A stretch of DNA of 64,000 nt from Nocardioides sp. S-1144 (GCF_005954645.2 NZ_CP040695.2:1922001-1986000), one strand, 5' to 3'; counted from the stretch's first letter, positions 1-8,496 are shown. Numbers and translations: made by a program. The notes: a model not told the origin generated them from the sequence alone.

Positions 1-666
1 CTGGGCGACCGGATCCGGATGGGCGACCACGCCCTCGACCCGGGCGTCTTCATCCGCTCGATGGCCGCGCGTGGCCACCTGGGCGGGCTGTCGTGGTCGA
101 CCCCGCAGGCGATCCGGGTGCTCGACGCGGCCGGCTTCGACGTCGTCCTGGTGGAGACGGTCGGGGTCGGGCAGAGCGAGGTCGAGGTGGCCGGGCTCGC
201 CGACACCACGCTCGTGCTGCTCGCGCCCGGGATGGGCGACGGCATCCAGGCCGCCAAGGCCGGGATCCTCGAGGTCGGTGACGTCTACGTCGTGAACAAG
301 GCCGACCGCGACGGCGCGGCCCAGGTCGCCCGCGACCTGCGCTCGACGCTGAGGCTCGCGGACCGGCGGGACGACGCCTGGGCGCCGCCGGTCCTGACGA
401 CCGTCGCCCAGACCGGCGAGGGCGTCGGAGGGGTCGTGGAGGCACTCGCCGAGCACCGGGCGTGGTCGCTGGCTTCCGGCGAGCTCACCCGCCGCCGCGA
501 GCGCCGGGCCCGCGCGGAGGTCGAGGCGATCGCCGTGGCCGCGCTGCGCCGGAGGTGGGCCGACGTCGGCGGGCACGCCGAGCTCGGCCGGCTGGCGGCC
601 GCGGTGGCCGCCGGGGAGTCCGACCCCTACGCCGCCGCCGACCGGCTGCTCCAGCCCGAGCCCTGA
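1..666 (+). CDS. meaB: Methylmalonyl-CoA mutase-associated GTPase MeaB (3' part)
   Basis: This is the C-terminal part of a MeaB/ArgK-type P-loop GTPase. The reading frame is open from base 1, so the N-terminus and Walker A motif lie outside the window. Visible family hallmarks are the switch II segment VLVETVGVGQSE, a following hydrophobic strand with the conserved GDGIQAAKAGI, and the guanine-specificity motif NKAD. A helical C-terminal dimerisation arm follows. MeaB proteins load and protect adenosylcobalamin on methylmalonyl-CoA mutase, so the mutase genes are expected just upstream. The assignment is firm at family level; the in vivo partner is inferred from the family. Confidence 0.93.
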   Translation: MGDRIRMGDHALDPGVFIRSMAARGHLGGLSWSTPQAIRVLDAAGFDVVLVETVGVGQSEVEVAGLADTTLVLLAPGMGDGIQAAKAGILEVGDVYVVNKADRDGAAQVARDLRSTLRLADRRDDAWAPPVLTTVAQTGEGVGGVVEALAEHRAWSLASGELTRRRERRARAEVEAIAVAALRRRWADVGGHAELGRLAAAVAAGESDPYAAADRLLQPEP

Positions 667-690
667 CCCGCCCCCCGACGACCTGGGGCC

Positions 691-1968
691 TCAGCGCACC
701 CGCAGGTCCACCCACACCGCGCGGTGGTCCGACGACGGGAACGGGTACTCGCCGGTGAGCCGCGACAGCGGGTCCGACGGCGTCGGCCAGAAGACGCCGG
801 CGCCACGGACCCGCAGGTCGCGCGAGGGCAGCACGTAGTCGGCGCGCAGGTTGCCCGGGGCGGGGGAGTCGCTGAAGTCAGCGGTGTCGAGCGCCGGGTC
901 GCCGCGGTGGGTCGTGTTGGCCCCGCCCTGCCGGGCGGCCGCCTCGGGGCCGCCGGCCGAGGTCGGCAGCGGGTCGCGGACGGCGCGGTGGTCGAGCAGC
1001 TGGTCGATGGCGGCCGCGACGGAGTCACCGTCGAGCGGGTCGGCGTTCTGGTCGCCGGCGATCACGAACGACGCGCCGCGGGCCAGGCCGCCGCGACGCC
1101 CGCGGTCGTCGTAGACGTAGCGGGCGCCCGAGACGTAGTCGGCCCAGAACCGGATCTCGTCGTGGTTGCGCCGGCCGTTGCGGTCCTCGGGGCCGTCGAA
1201 GGTCGGCGGCGTCGGGTGCGAGGTCAGGAAGTGCGCCGTGTCGCCACCGATCCTGATCGGCACGTCCCAGTGCGACTTGCTCGACAGCCGCAGGACGGCC
1301 TGCTCCTCGGGGGAGTAGAAGTCGGTCGGGATCAGGTTGCCGGGCATGTCCTGCCAGCGGAACTCCTGGAAGGTCCGCACCCGGCGCTGGTCGATCGGGT
1401 ACCTGCTGAGCACGACCATGCCGTACTGGCCCTCGAAGTCGCCGAAGCCGAACGCGTCGTTGCCGCCGCCGACGGTGCCGTTGCCGTCGAGGTCGAAGCC
1501 GCTCGGCACCCCGGTGTTGGACGGCGCGAGGTAGGAGTAGCGGTAGTGGATCGGGCGGGCGCCCTGCTGGCCGACCTCCAGGTAGTTGCGGCGGAACAGG
1601 TCGACCGCCGAGCCGTCGGCGACGTGGTCGAACTCGTTGAGCAGCAGCACGTCGGGGCGGGTGCGCTGCACGACCTCGGCCACCGTCGCCGCCTGGACGT
1701 CGTCGCGGGTCGACAGGTCGCGCACGAGCTCGCCCGCGGTGGCGCGGTTGAGGGAGGCGTTGAACGTCTGGAACCGCACGGTCCTCCCCGCGTGCCCGTG
1801 CGGGCCGCCGCCGTGGTGCCCGCCGGGCCCGCCGTGGTGCCCGCCGTGGTGCCCGCCGTGGTGCCCGGGACCGGCGGTGGCCGGCGGGGTGGCGGTGGCC
1901 ACGAGGCCGGAGGTGAGGAGGAGCAGGGAGGGCAGGGCGATCAGTCGCGCCCGAGAAAGCGTCGTCAT
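691..1968 (-). CDS. Secreted endonuclease/exonuclease/phosphatase family protein with His/Gly-rich segment
   Basis: About 425 residues. An N-terminal signal peptide (hydrophobic run LIALPSLLLLTSGLVATA) is followed by a His/Gly-rich segment (repeats of HHGG, roughly residues 33-60) and then an EEP fold. Motifs seen are LLNEFD with the catalytic Glu, GDQNADP (GDxN type) near residue 310, and C-terminal SDHRAVWVDL. It probably acts outside the cell on a phosphodiester or phosphomonoester; the substrate is unknown. The ATG at 1968 is preferred because CAGGGT (1976-1981, minus strand) lies 7 nt upstream, as in other leaderless starts here. A GTG at 1977 is in frame and would add three residues. 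It is transcribed away from the cnoX-like gene. Confidence 0.85.
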   Translation of the reverse strand: MTTLSRARLIALPSLLLLTSGLVATATPPATAGPGHHGGHHGGHHGGPGGHHGGGPHGHAGRTVRFQTFNASLNRATAGELVRDLSTRDDVQAATVAEVVQRTRPDVLLLNEFDHVADGSAVDLFRRNYLEVGQQGARPIHYRYSYLAPSNTGVPSGFDLDGNGTVGGGNDAFGFGDFEGQYGMVVLSRYPIDQRRVRTFQEFRWQDMPGNLIPTDFYSPEEQAVLRLSSKSHWDVPIRIGGDTAHFLTSHPTPPTFDGPEDRNGRRNHDEIRFWADYVSGARYVYDDRGRRGGLARGASFVIAGDQNADPLDGDSVAAAIDQLLDHRAVRDPLPTSAGGPEAAARQGGANTTHRGDPALDTADFSDSPAPGNLRADYVLPSRDLRVRGAGVFWPTPSDPLSRLTGEYPFPSSDHRAVWVDLRVR

Positions 1969-2051
1969 GCCGGTCACCCTGCCACGGCGGCAGCCGCCGA
2001 CGGGCGAACGGCGGGTGAAGGTTCGCGGGCGAGCACTCCTAGGATTGCGCC

Positions 2052-3002
2052 ATGACGCAGCAGCCCTTCACCCGTCGAGGCGCGATCGACCTCTCCGCAC
2101 TCAAGCGTCCGGCCACCCCGCCCCCCGGCGCGGGCGCGCCGGCGGGCGCACCCGCCGGTGGCGCGCCGGCCGGTCCGTCGTCCTACGCCGTGTCGGTGAC
2201 GGCCGAGAACTTCCAGCAGGTCCTCGAGACGTCGATGACGGCGCCGGTCCTGCTGGTGCTGTTCTCGCGCGGACGGATGCCCGAGAGCGGCCAGCTCGCC
2301 GACGACCTCGTCACCCTCTCGGCCGAGTTCGAGGGCCGGTTCCTGGCCGGGCTCGTCGACGTCGACGTCTCGCCGCAGATCGCGCAGGCCATGCAGGTGC
2401 AGTCGATCCCGCTCGTGGTCGCCGTCCTCGACGGGCGCCCCGCGCCGCTGTTCCAGGACGTCGTCCCGATCGACGAGCTGCGCACCGCGCTCACCCAGGT
2501 CATGCAGCAGCTGACCTCGCAGGGCATGACCGCCCGGCACCAGCCGCTGAGCGGCGCCGCGCCCGCCGAGGACGGCGAGGAGCCGGCCGCCGACCCGCGC
2601 TACGCCGCGGCCGAGGAGGCCCTGGCGCGCGACGACGTCGACACCGCCGTCGCGGAGTACCAGAAGCTCGTCTCGGCCAACCCGGCCGACGCCGAGGCGG
2701 TCGCCGGGCTGGCGATGGCGAAGGTGCTGCAGCGCACCCACGACGTCGACCCGGTCGCCGTGCGGGCCGCGGCCGACGCCGCCCCGGCCGACGTCGACGC
2801 CCAGACCCTGGCCGCCGACGTCGACCTCGCCGAGGGCCGACCGGTGGAGGCCTTCGGGCGGCTCGTGGAGCTCGTCCGCGTCACGGCCGGCAAGGAGCGC
2901 GACCGGGCCCGCGAGCACCTGATCGGCCTCTTCGCCGCCGTCGGCAACGACGACGCCACGGTCCTGCAGGCTCGTCAGCGGCTCGCCTCCGCCCTCTTCT
3001 GA
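2052..3002 (+). CDS. CnoX/YbbN-like thioredoxin-fold co-chaperone with TPR region
   Basis: 316 residues. After a Pro/Ala/Gly-rich N-terminus (about 50 residues) comes a thioredoxin fold (about residues 50-155) followed by a helical TPR-like half that starts with RYAAAEEALARDDVDTAVAE. At the site where thioredoxin has WCGPC the sequence reads SRGRMPES, so there is no redox CxxC and a disulfide reductase role is unlikely. YbbN/CnoX proteins are holdases that hand substrates to GroEL or DnaK. The start is supported by TAGGAT at 2040-2045, 6 nt before the ATG, suggesting a leaderless mRNA. It lies 12 nt upstream of the EI24 gene and is probably cotranscribed. Confidence 0.88.
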   Translation: MTQQPFTRRGAIDLSALKRPATPPPGAGAPAGAPAGGAPAGPSSYAVSVTAENFQQVLETSMTAPVLLVLFSRGRMPESGQLADDLVTLSAEFEGRFLAGLVDVDVSPQIAQAMQVQSIPLVVAVLDGRPAPLFQDVVPIDELRTALTQVMQQLTSQGMTARHQPLSGAAPAEDGEEPAADPRYAAAEEALARDDVDTAVAEYQKLVSANPADAEAVAGLAMAKVLQRTHDVDPVAVRAAADAAPADVDAQTLAADVDLAEGRPVEAFGRLVELVRVTAGKERDRAREHLIGLFAAVGNDDATVLQARQRLASALF

Positions 3003-3014
3003 GGTCACGGGACG

Positions 3015-3785
3015 ATGGCGGTGGTGCGCGACTTCGGCTACGGCGCCCAGTGCCTCGGGCGGGGGTGGCGGCTGCTGCGCACCCGCCCGCGGCTGCTGCT
3101 GCTCGGCATGGTGCCGGCGCTCCTCGTCTTCTGCCTGCTCGGGGCCGCGTTCGTCGTGCTGCTCCTCAACGTCGGCGGGCTCGCGGCGTGGCTGACGCCG
3201 TTCGCCGACGGGTGGGTCGAGCCGGTGCGCTCGCTGCTGCGCGTCCTGCTCGCGGTCGTGATCGTCGTCGCCTCGGTGCTGCTGTGGACCGCCACGTTCA
3301 CCGGCCTCACCCTCACCGTCGGCGACCCGTTCTACGAGCGGATCTGGCGCGCCACCGAGGACATGATCGGCCCGGTGCCGCTGGGTGACGGCCTCGGCTT
3401 CTGGCGCTCGGCGCTCGACGGGCTCAAGCTCGCCGCCGTCGGCCTCTCGTTCTCGGTGCTGGTGCTGCTCAGCGGGTTCATCCCGGTCATCGGGCCGGTG
3501 CTCGGCATCGTCCTGGGCCTGACGCTGTCGGGCCGGATGCTGGCCCGCGAGCTGGTCAGCCGGGCGCTGGAGGCCCGGGGGATGGACGCCGCCGCGCAGA
3601 AGCAGCTCCTGCACCCCTACCGGCGCTCCGTGCTCGGCTTCGGCGTCGTCACGCAGGCCTGCTTCCTCGTGCCGCTCGGTGGCGTGCTGGTGATGCCGGT
3701 CGCGGTCGCCGGCGCGACCGTGCTGGCCCGCGAGATCCTCGACGACGTCCCGGCGCTGCCGTACCCGGTGGTCAAGCAGGGGTAG
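3015..3785 (+). CDS. EI24 domain-containing membrane protein
   Basis: 256 residues with about five or six hydrophobic segments, starting LRTRPRLLLLGMVPALLVF and including a long segment VLLAVVIVVASVLLWTATF. The arrangement matches the EI24/CysZ-like family of integral membrane proteins. CysZ members move sulfate, but no assimilation genes are adjacent here, so transport substrate is left open. It follows the co-chaperone gene by 12 nt in the same direction. Its 3' end overlaps the 3' end of the HxlR gene on the other strand by 14 bases. Confidence 0.85.
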   Translation: MAVVRDFGYGAQCLGRGWRLLRTRPRLLLLGMVPALLVFCLLGAAFVVLLLNVGGLAAWLTPFADGWVEPVRSLLRVLLAVVIVVASVLLWTATFTGLTLTVGDPFYERIWRATEDMIGPVPLGDGLGFWRSALDGLKLAAVGLSFSVLVLLSGFIPVIGPVLGIVLGLTLSGRMLARELVSRALEARGMDAAAQKQLLHPYRRSVLGFGVVTQACFLVPLGGVLVMPVAVAGATVLAREILDDVPALPYPVVKQG

Positions 3786-4116
3786 CCGGGGCGACCGCGT
3801 GGCGGCGTCCCCACACCAGGAGCGCCTCGACGACCGGCACCAGGTCCCGCCCGGCCGGGCTCAGTCGGTAGTCCCACCGCGTGGGGGAGTCCTGGTAGGC
3901 CTCCCGGACGACGACGCCGGCGTCCTCGAGCGAGCGCAGGCGCGCCGCGACCCGGTCGCGCGGGGCGCCGGTCCCGCGGACGATGTCGCCGAACCGGGTG
4001 ACCCCGAGGGAGAGCTCGCGGACGACGAGCAGCGACCAGCGCTCCCCGACCAGCTCGAGCGCCGCGGCGGCCGGGCACGGGCGGCCCGGGAGGTCGGTGA
4101 GCACGATCTTCGTCAT
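3772..4116 (-). CDS. HxlR-family winged-helix regulator, possible redox sensor
   Basis: 114 residues. The winged helix covers essentially the whole protein: RPCPAAAALELVGERWSLLV opens helix 1, and VTRFGDIVRGTGAPRDRVAARL is the recognition region. A single N-terminal cysteine, Cys14, sits at the place where several HxlR proteins (YodB, HypR, QorR) carry their thiol switch. The gene diverges from the MFS exporter at 4138, with only 21 bases between the two start codons, and very probably represses it through the palindrome at 4142-4156. The inducer is unknown; electrophiles or quinones are guesses from the family. Confidence 0.9.
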   Translation of the reverse strand: MTKIVLTDLPGRPCPAAAALELVGERWSLLVVRELSLGVTRFGDIVRGTGAPRDRVAARLRSLEDAGVVVREAYQDSPTRWDYRLSPAGRDLVPVVEALLVWGRRHAVAPATPA

Positions 4117-4124
4117 GGTGCTGC

Positions 4125-4156
4125 TAGCCTGCCGCGGGTGAGTTTGAATATCAAAC
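4125..4156 (+). promoter_or_regulatory. Promoter and palindromic operator at the MFS gene start
   Basis: TAGCCT at 4125-4130 is a -10 box 7 nt before the GTG at 4138, placing the transcription start at or next to the start codon. Immediately downstream, at 4142-4156, lies the inverted repeat GTTTGA-ATA-TCAAAC. A/T-rich symmetric DNA stands out sharply in this GC-rich sequence. It would overlap initially transcribed DNA and codons 2-7, an ideal place for the divergently encoded HxlR repressor. Binding itself is inferred. Confidence 0.65.
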
Positions 4157-5511
4157 CGACACGCGCCGACGTCGGCGCCCGCCCGGTCCTGCCCGTCGCC
4201 CTCGGGACGGTGCTGGTGCTCGTCGCCTACGTCACGCCGATCGTCTCGCTCCCGGTCACGGCGCCCGACCTCGACGCCGGCGCCGGGGCCCGGGCGTGGA
4301 TCCTCAGCTCGATGAGCGTCGGGCTGGCCGCGGCGCTGCTGGCCAGCGGCGTCCTCGGGGACCGCTACGGCCGCCGCGCCACCTACGACGTGGGGCTGCT
4401 GCTGCTCGCAGGCGGGGCGGTGGCGTGCGCGGTCGCCGGCTCGCCCGCGGTCCTGGTGGCGGGCCGCGTCGTCCAGGGCGTCGGCGGGGCCGCGATCCTG
4501 GCGTGCGGGCTGTCCCTGCTCGCCGCGCACCACCCGCCCGGGCCCGAGCGGCTGCGGGCCACCTCGCTGTGGGGCGCGAGCGTCGGGCTCGGCATCGCCG
4601 TCGGGTCCGTCCTGGCCGCGGCGGTCGGCGAGGTCGGCTCCGGGTGGCGCGAGACCTACGCCGTCACCGCCGCGGCCGCCGTCGCCCTGCTGGCCCTCTC
4701 CTCCCGGCTCGGCACCTCGCGCGCCGAGCACCCGCGCCGCGTCGACGGGCCGGGTCTGGTGCTGCTGGTCGCGCTGCTGACCCTCGTGGTGAGCGCACTG
4801 ACCCAGGGCCGCGACGGCGTCGACCGGCCCACCGTGGCGCTGGCGGTCGCCGCGCTGGCCTGTCTGGCGGCGCTGGTCGTCGTCGAGCCACGGGTCCGGG
4901 AGCCGCTCGTGGACCCGGCGCTGCTGCGCCGCCCGGCCTTCGTGGCGGCGACCCTCGGCTCGCTCTGCCTGGGAGTCAGCATGATCGGGCTCGCGTCCCT
5001 CACCCCCACCGTGGCCCAGGTGGGCCTCGGCGCGGGGGTCTGGGCCGCGAGCCTGCTCGCCGCCCTCTGGTCCGGCGTGAGCGTCGTGGCCTCCCTGTCG
5101 CTGCGCCGGCTGCCGTGGAGCTTCGCCGGCCCCCGCGGCATCGCCGTGCTGCTCCTCCTCGTGGCCCTCGGCCAGCTCACCGGCCTGGGCCTCGACGAGG
5201 GGTCGGGCCTGTGGCGGCTCGCGGTGGTGATGGCGGCCACCGGCGTCAGCACCGGGTTCCTCAACGCGGTGCTCGGCCGCGAGGCGGTGGCCAGCGTCCC
5301 GCCCGACCGCACCGCGATGGGCAGCGGCGCCAACAACACCGCCCGCTACCTCGGCGCCGCGATCGGCATCACGCTCCTCGTGACCCTGGCCACCCACGCC
5401 GGTGACACCGTCGTCGACGGCTGGAACGTCGTGGTGCTGGCCTGTGCCGCCGTGAGTGCGACCGGCGCGATGCTCGTCGCCGTCGTCGGACGGCCGGGGC
5501 GGCGCGACTGA
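4138..5511 (+). CDS. MFS transporter (DHA2-like drug efflux type)
   Basis: 457 residues with 12-14 transmembrane helices. The loop 2-3 signature of major facilitator proteins is present as GDRYGRRATYDVG, and the next region AGRVVQGVGGAAI matches the DHA efflux motif. The GTG start is chosen because it follows a -10 box by 7 nt and excludes upstream sequence antisense to hxlR. It is paired divergently with an HxlR regulator, the usual arrangement for inducible efflux of toxic small molecules. Substrate cannot be read from sequence. Confidence 0.88.
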   Translation: MSLNIKPTRADVGARPVLPVALGTVLVLVAYVTPIVSLPVTAPDLDAGAGARAWILSSMSVGLAAALLASGVLGDRYGRRATYDVGLLLLAGGAVACAVAGSPAVLVAGRVVQGVGGAAILACGLSLLAAHHPPGPERLRATSLWGASVGLGIAVGSVLAAAVGEVGSGWRETYAVTAAAAVALLALSSRLGTSRAEHPRRVDGPGLVLLVALLTLVVSALTQGRDGVDRPTVALAVAALACLAALVVVEPRVREPLVDPALLRRPAFVAATLGSLCLGVSMIGLASLTPTVAQVGLGAGVWAASLLAALWSGVSVVASLSLRRLPWSFAGPRGIAVLLLLVALGQLTGLGLDEGSGLWRLAVVMAATGVSTGFLNAVLGREAVASVPPDRTAMGSGANNTARYLGAAIGITLLVTLATHAGDTVVDGWNVVVLACAAVSATGAMLVAVVGRPGRRD

Positions 5512-5526
5512 GGGCCGCGCGACCGG

Positions 5527-6429
5527 TCAGCCCGCGCGACCCCGGTCGGTCAGCGCGTCCAGCAGCACGGCGACGGCGGGGGAGTCGCTCATCGTGCGGC
5601 GGTGCACCGCGACGACGTCGCGGGTGGGCGCCGGGTCGTGCGCGCCGACCGCGACCAGCGCGTCGCCGAGCGGCGCGCGGCCCAGGCGCGGCACCAGCGC
5701 GATGCCGAGGCCGGCGCGGACCATCGCGAGGTGGGAGTCGAACTCCATGGACTCGTGCGCGATCCGCGGACGACGGCCGGTGCCGTCGTACATCCGGCTG
5801 AGCCACTGCCGGCAGATCGTGCCGTCGGGGGTGGCGATCCAGCCCTCGTCGACCAGGTCGTGCGGGGTCACGCGGCCGCGACCGGCCAGGGGGTGGTCAC
5901 GGTGCACGACGACGTCGGCCTCGTCGGCGGCGACCGAGGTGCGCACCAGGTGGTCGGGGATCTCGAGGGGCACGTCGCCCCAGGTGTGGACCAGCCCGAG
6001 CTCGAGCTCGCCGGTGGCGACGAGGTCGACGGTGTCCCACGGCTCGCGCTCGACGAGGGTGAGCCGCAGGTCGGGGTGCTCGTCGAGCACGCGGCGCGCG
6101 ACCGGTGCGACCAGTCCACGCATCGCGGTCGAGAAGGCCGCCAGCCGCACGTGGCCCGACACCCGGTCGGCCCGGCGGTGCAGCCCGGCCTCGACCTCCT
6201 CGAGGTCGGCGAGCAGCCGGCCCCCGGCCTCCACGAGGTGCCGGCCGTGGCCGGTGAGCATCACGCCGCGGCCGACGCGCTCCAGCAGGGCGACGCCGGT
6301 CTGTCGCTCCAGCCGCTTGACCTGCTGGGAGACCGCGCTCGGGGTGAAGCCGAGGGCGTCGGCCGCGCCCACCACCGAGCCGTGGGTGTCGACGGCGCGC
6401 AGCGAGCGGAGGGCGTCGAGGTCGATCAT
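5527..6429 (-). CDS. LysR-family transcriptional regulator
   Basis: 300 residues, the usual LTTR length. The N-terminal HTH reads LRSLRAVDTHGSVVGAADAL then FTPSAVSQQVKRLERQTG, followed by a coiled linker and a periplasmic-binding-like effector domain. TAGGGT at 6436-6441 (minus strand) lies 6 nt before the ATG, so the mRNA is probably leaderless. The gene is divergent from the EamA transporter at 6502 with 72 bp between, so the transporter is its most likely target. The effector is unknown. Confidence 0.93.
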   Translation of the reverse strand: MIDLDALRSLRAVDTHGSVVGAADALGFTPSAVSQQVKRLERQTGVALLERVGRGVMLTGHGRHLVEAGGRLLADLEEVEAGLHRRADRVSGHVRLAAFSTAMRGLVAPVARRVLDEHPDLRLTLVEREPWDTVDLVATGELELGLVHTWGDVPLEIPDHLVRTSVAADEADVVVHRDHPLAGRGRVTPHDLVDEGWIATPDGTICRQWLSRMYDGTGRRPRIAHESMEFDSHLAMVRAGLGIALVPRLGRAPLGDALVAVGAHDPAPTRDVVAVHRRTMSDSPAVAVLLDALTDRGRAG

Positions 6430-6501
6430 GCAGCGACCCTACCGAGTCAGGTGCAGAATCGTTCGCTGGTGCTTCATCGTCGGGCGCACGAGGATGGCGG
6501 T

Positions 6502-7590
6502 GTGAACCGCCGTGACTCGCTCCTCGCCGCCCTCGTCGCGACGATCTGGGGCTTCAACTTCGTCGTCATCGACTGGGGCATGGACGGCGTCCCGCCGCTG
6601 CTCTTCGTGGCGATCCGCTTCGTCGTGGTCCTGCTGCCGGCCGTGTTCCTCCTCCCGCGCCCCGACCTGCCGTGGCGCACGCTCGCCGCCGTCGGGGTGT
6701 TCATGTCGCTGGGCCAGTTCGGCTTCCTCTACGTCGCGATGGACGCCGGCATGCCGCCCGGGCTCGCCGCGCTCGTGCTCCAGGCGCAGGTGATCTTCAC
6801 CGTCGTCATCGCGGCCGGCGTGCTCCGTGAGCGACCCACGGCGGCCCAGGCGCTCGGCGTGCTCGTCGGGTCGGCAGGACTGGTGGTGGTCGCGCTCGGG
6901 CGCGGCGGGCAGGTGCCGGTGCTGGCGCTCGCGCTGTGCCTGCTCGGTGCGCTGTCGTGGGGTGTCGGGAACGTCGTCTCCCGGGCCTCCGGCGCGCGCG
7001 GCGGGCTCGCGCTCACCGTGTGGTCGGCGCTCGTCGTCCCGGTGCCGCTGCTGGCGCTGTCGCTGCTGGTCGACGGGCCGGCGGCGGTCGCCGACGGGCT
7101 CGCGGCGTTCGGGTGGGAGGCCGGGCTCTCGACCTTGTACACCTCCGGCCTGGCCTCGCTGGTCGGCTACGGGATCTTCAACACCCTGCTCTCGCGCAAC
7201 CCCTCGGCCGCGGTGGTGCCGTGGGTGCTGCTCGCCCCGGTGGTCGCGATGGCCTCGGCCGCCCTGCTGCTCGGGCAGCGCCCCAACGGCGCCGAGGTCG
7301 GGGGCGGCGCGGTGATGGTGCTCGGCGTGCTGGTCGCGCTACGCGCGCCCGCTCTCGGTGTAGGACGCTCCCGGCGCGGGGCCGTCGCCGGTCCCGAGGG
7401 TGGCGAGGGCCGCGGCGACCCGGCGCGCGGTGAAGTCGGCGCACCGCTCGGCGACCTGCTCGGCGGTGCAGAACTCCGCGGTCCGGATCTCGCGGGCCTG
7501 GTGCACGATCCGCTCGGTGATCGAGGCCGGGTGGGCCCCGCCGTCGAAGACCAGGCAGAGGGCGTCGTCCCAGCCACCCCACGGCGGTAG
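6502..7590 (+). CDS. EamA/DMT-family transporter with antisense-derived C-terminal tail
   Basis: 362 residues as read. Ten transmembrane helices in two EamA repeats occupy residues 1 to about 285; a typical ending is reached at VMVLGVLVALRAP. The frame then continues about 75 more residues of Gly/Arg-rich, non-conserved-looking sequence to the TAG at 7588-7590, lying entirely antisense to the GNAT-Nudix gene. GAGGAT at 6490-6495, 6 nt before the GTG, supports the start. DMT proteins export amino acids or other small metabolites; divergence from the LysR gene suggests inducible export. The overlong tail may be real or due to a lost stop codon. Confidence 0.88.
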   Translation: MNRRDSLLAALVATIWGFNFVVIDWGMDGVPPLLFVAIRFVVVLLPAVFLLPRPDLPWRTLAAVGVFMSLGQFGFLYVAMDAGMPPGLAALVLQAQVIFTVVIAAGVLRERPTAAQALGVLVGSAGLVVVALGRGGQVPVLALALCLLGALSWGVGNVVSRASGARGGLALTVWSALVVPVPLLALSLLVDGPAAVADGLAAFGWEAGLSTLYTSGLASLVGYGIFNTLLSRNPSAAVVPWVLLAPVVAMASAALLLGQRPNGAEVGGGAVMVLGVLVALRAPALGVGRSRRGAVAGPEGGEGRGDPARGEVGAPLGDLLGGAELRGPDLAGLVHDPLGDRGRVGPAVEDQAEGVVPATPRR

Positions 7591-8406
7591 CCAGTCGGTG
7601 AGCAGGAGCCGCCCCGGGGCGAGGGTGAGGGCGAGCTCCTCCTCGACCTCGCGGCCGACCGCCACCTGCGGTGACTCGCCGACCTCGACGACGCCGCCGG
7701 GCAGGTCCCAGTCCTGCTTGTAGGTGAGCTGGCACAGCAGCACCCGCGGCACGGGCGTCGCCTCGTCCCGGATGAGCATCTGGGCGATGGCGCGCTTGCG
7801 CGGCAGGAACGAGTTCAGCAGCGAGCGGAACGCGCCCGGCTCGCTCAGCGGCGGGTCGCTCGCCAGCCGGGCCAGGACGACGTACTCCTCGGCCTCGGCG
7901 CGGTCACCGGTGCCGGGCGCCACCCGCTGCACGCCCTCGCGCCGCAGCCCGCTGCGCGTGGCGACGCGCAGGGAGGACTCGTTGCCGGGCTCGACCCGGG
8001 CCTGGACCCGGGTGAAGCCGCGGCCGCCCTGGTCGGCGCCGGTGAGGGCCCAGTCGGTGGCGCTGCGGACGGCGCGGGTCGCCCAGCCGTGGCCGCGCCC
8101 GCCGGCGTAGAGCCAGTAGGACAGCTCACCGGTGTGCTCGTCGACCGGTCGCAGCTCGACGGTGCCGACGGGCTCGCCGTCGACGTCGATGACGAAGCTG
8201 GTGCGGCCGGCCTCGGCGTGCTCGCGGCGCCACGTGTCGACGATCTCGCGCCACTGCTCCAGCGAGGGTCGCTCGCGCTCGCCGTACCAGTGGCGCACCT
8301 GCTCGTCGTGGCCCTCCCACGTCGGCCGGACGTCGCTGTCGCGCCAGGGCCGGAGCGTGACCGTCCCGTCCGTGAGCGTGGGCTGGGGCAGGGGATCGGT
8401 GCTCAC
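7339..8406 (-). CDS. GNAT acetyltransferase - Nudix hydrolase fusion
   Basis: 355 residues in two domains. Residues 1 to about 180 are a RimJ-like GNAT fold (GTVTLRPWRDSDV at the start, acetyl-CoA loop AGGRGHGWATRAV). Residues about 195-355 are a Nudix domain with box GGVVEVGE then REVEEELAL; the usual late Gly of the box is Ala here. GNAT domains transfer acetyl groups to amines; Nudix domains cleave nucleoside diphosphates linked to X. Joint function is unknown. TAGCCT at 8413-8418 (minus strand), 6 nt before the GTG, supports the start. The 3' end overlaps the EamA frame by 252 bp. Confidence 0.88.
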   Translation of the reverse strand: MSTDPLPQPTLTDGTVTLRPWRDSDVRPTWEGHDEQVRHWYGERERPSLEQWREIVDTWRREHAEAGRTSFVIDVDGEPVGTVELRPVDEHTGELSYWLYAGGRGHGWATRAVRSATDWALTGADQGGRGFTRVQARVEPGNESSLRVATRSGLRREGVQRVAPGTGDRAEAEEYVVLARLASDPPLSEPGAFRSLLNSFLPRKRAIAQMLIRDEATPVPRVLLCQLTYKQDWDLPGGVVEVGESPQVAVGREVEEELALTLAPGRLLLTDWLPPWGGWDDALCLVFDGGAHPASITERIVHQAREIRTAEFCTAEQVAERCADFTARRVAAALATLGTGDGPAPGASYTESGRA

Positions 8407-8496
8407 GTCGTCAGGCTAGTAGGGGCCAGTAGGGGCCGGGCGGGCAGGCGTGGGCGGTGGCCGGGCCCCGGTGGTCCGGGGCCCGGCCGGGCGCCG

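Noticed and set aside
8411..8440. Direct repeat AGTAGGGGCC behind the glgB end
   Set aside because: Two copies only, in the GNAT-Nudix promoter region; no evidence for function.
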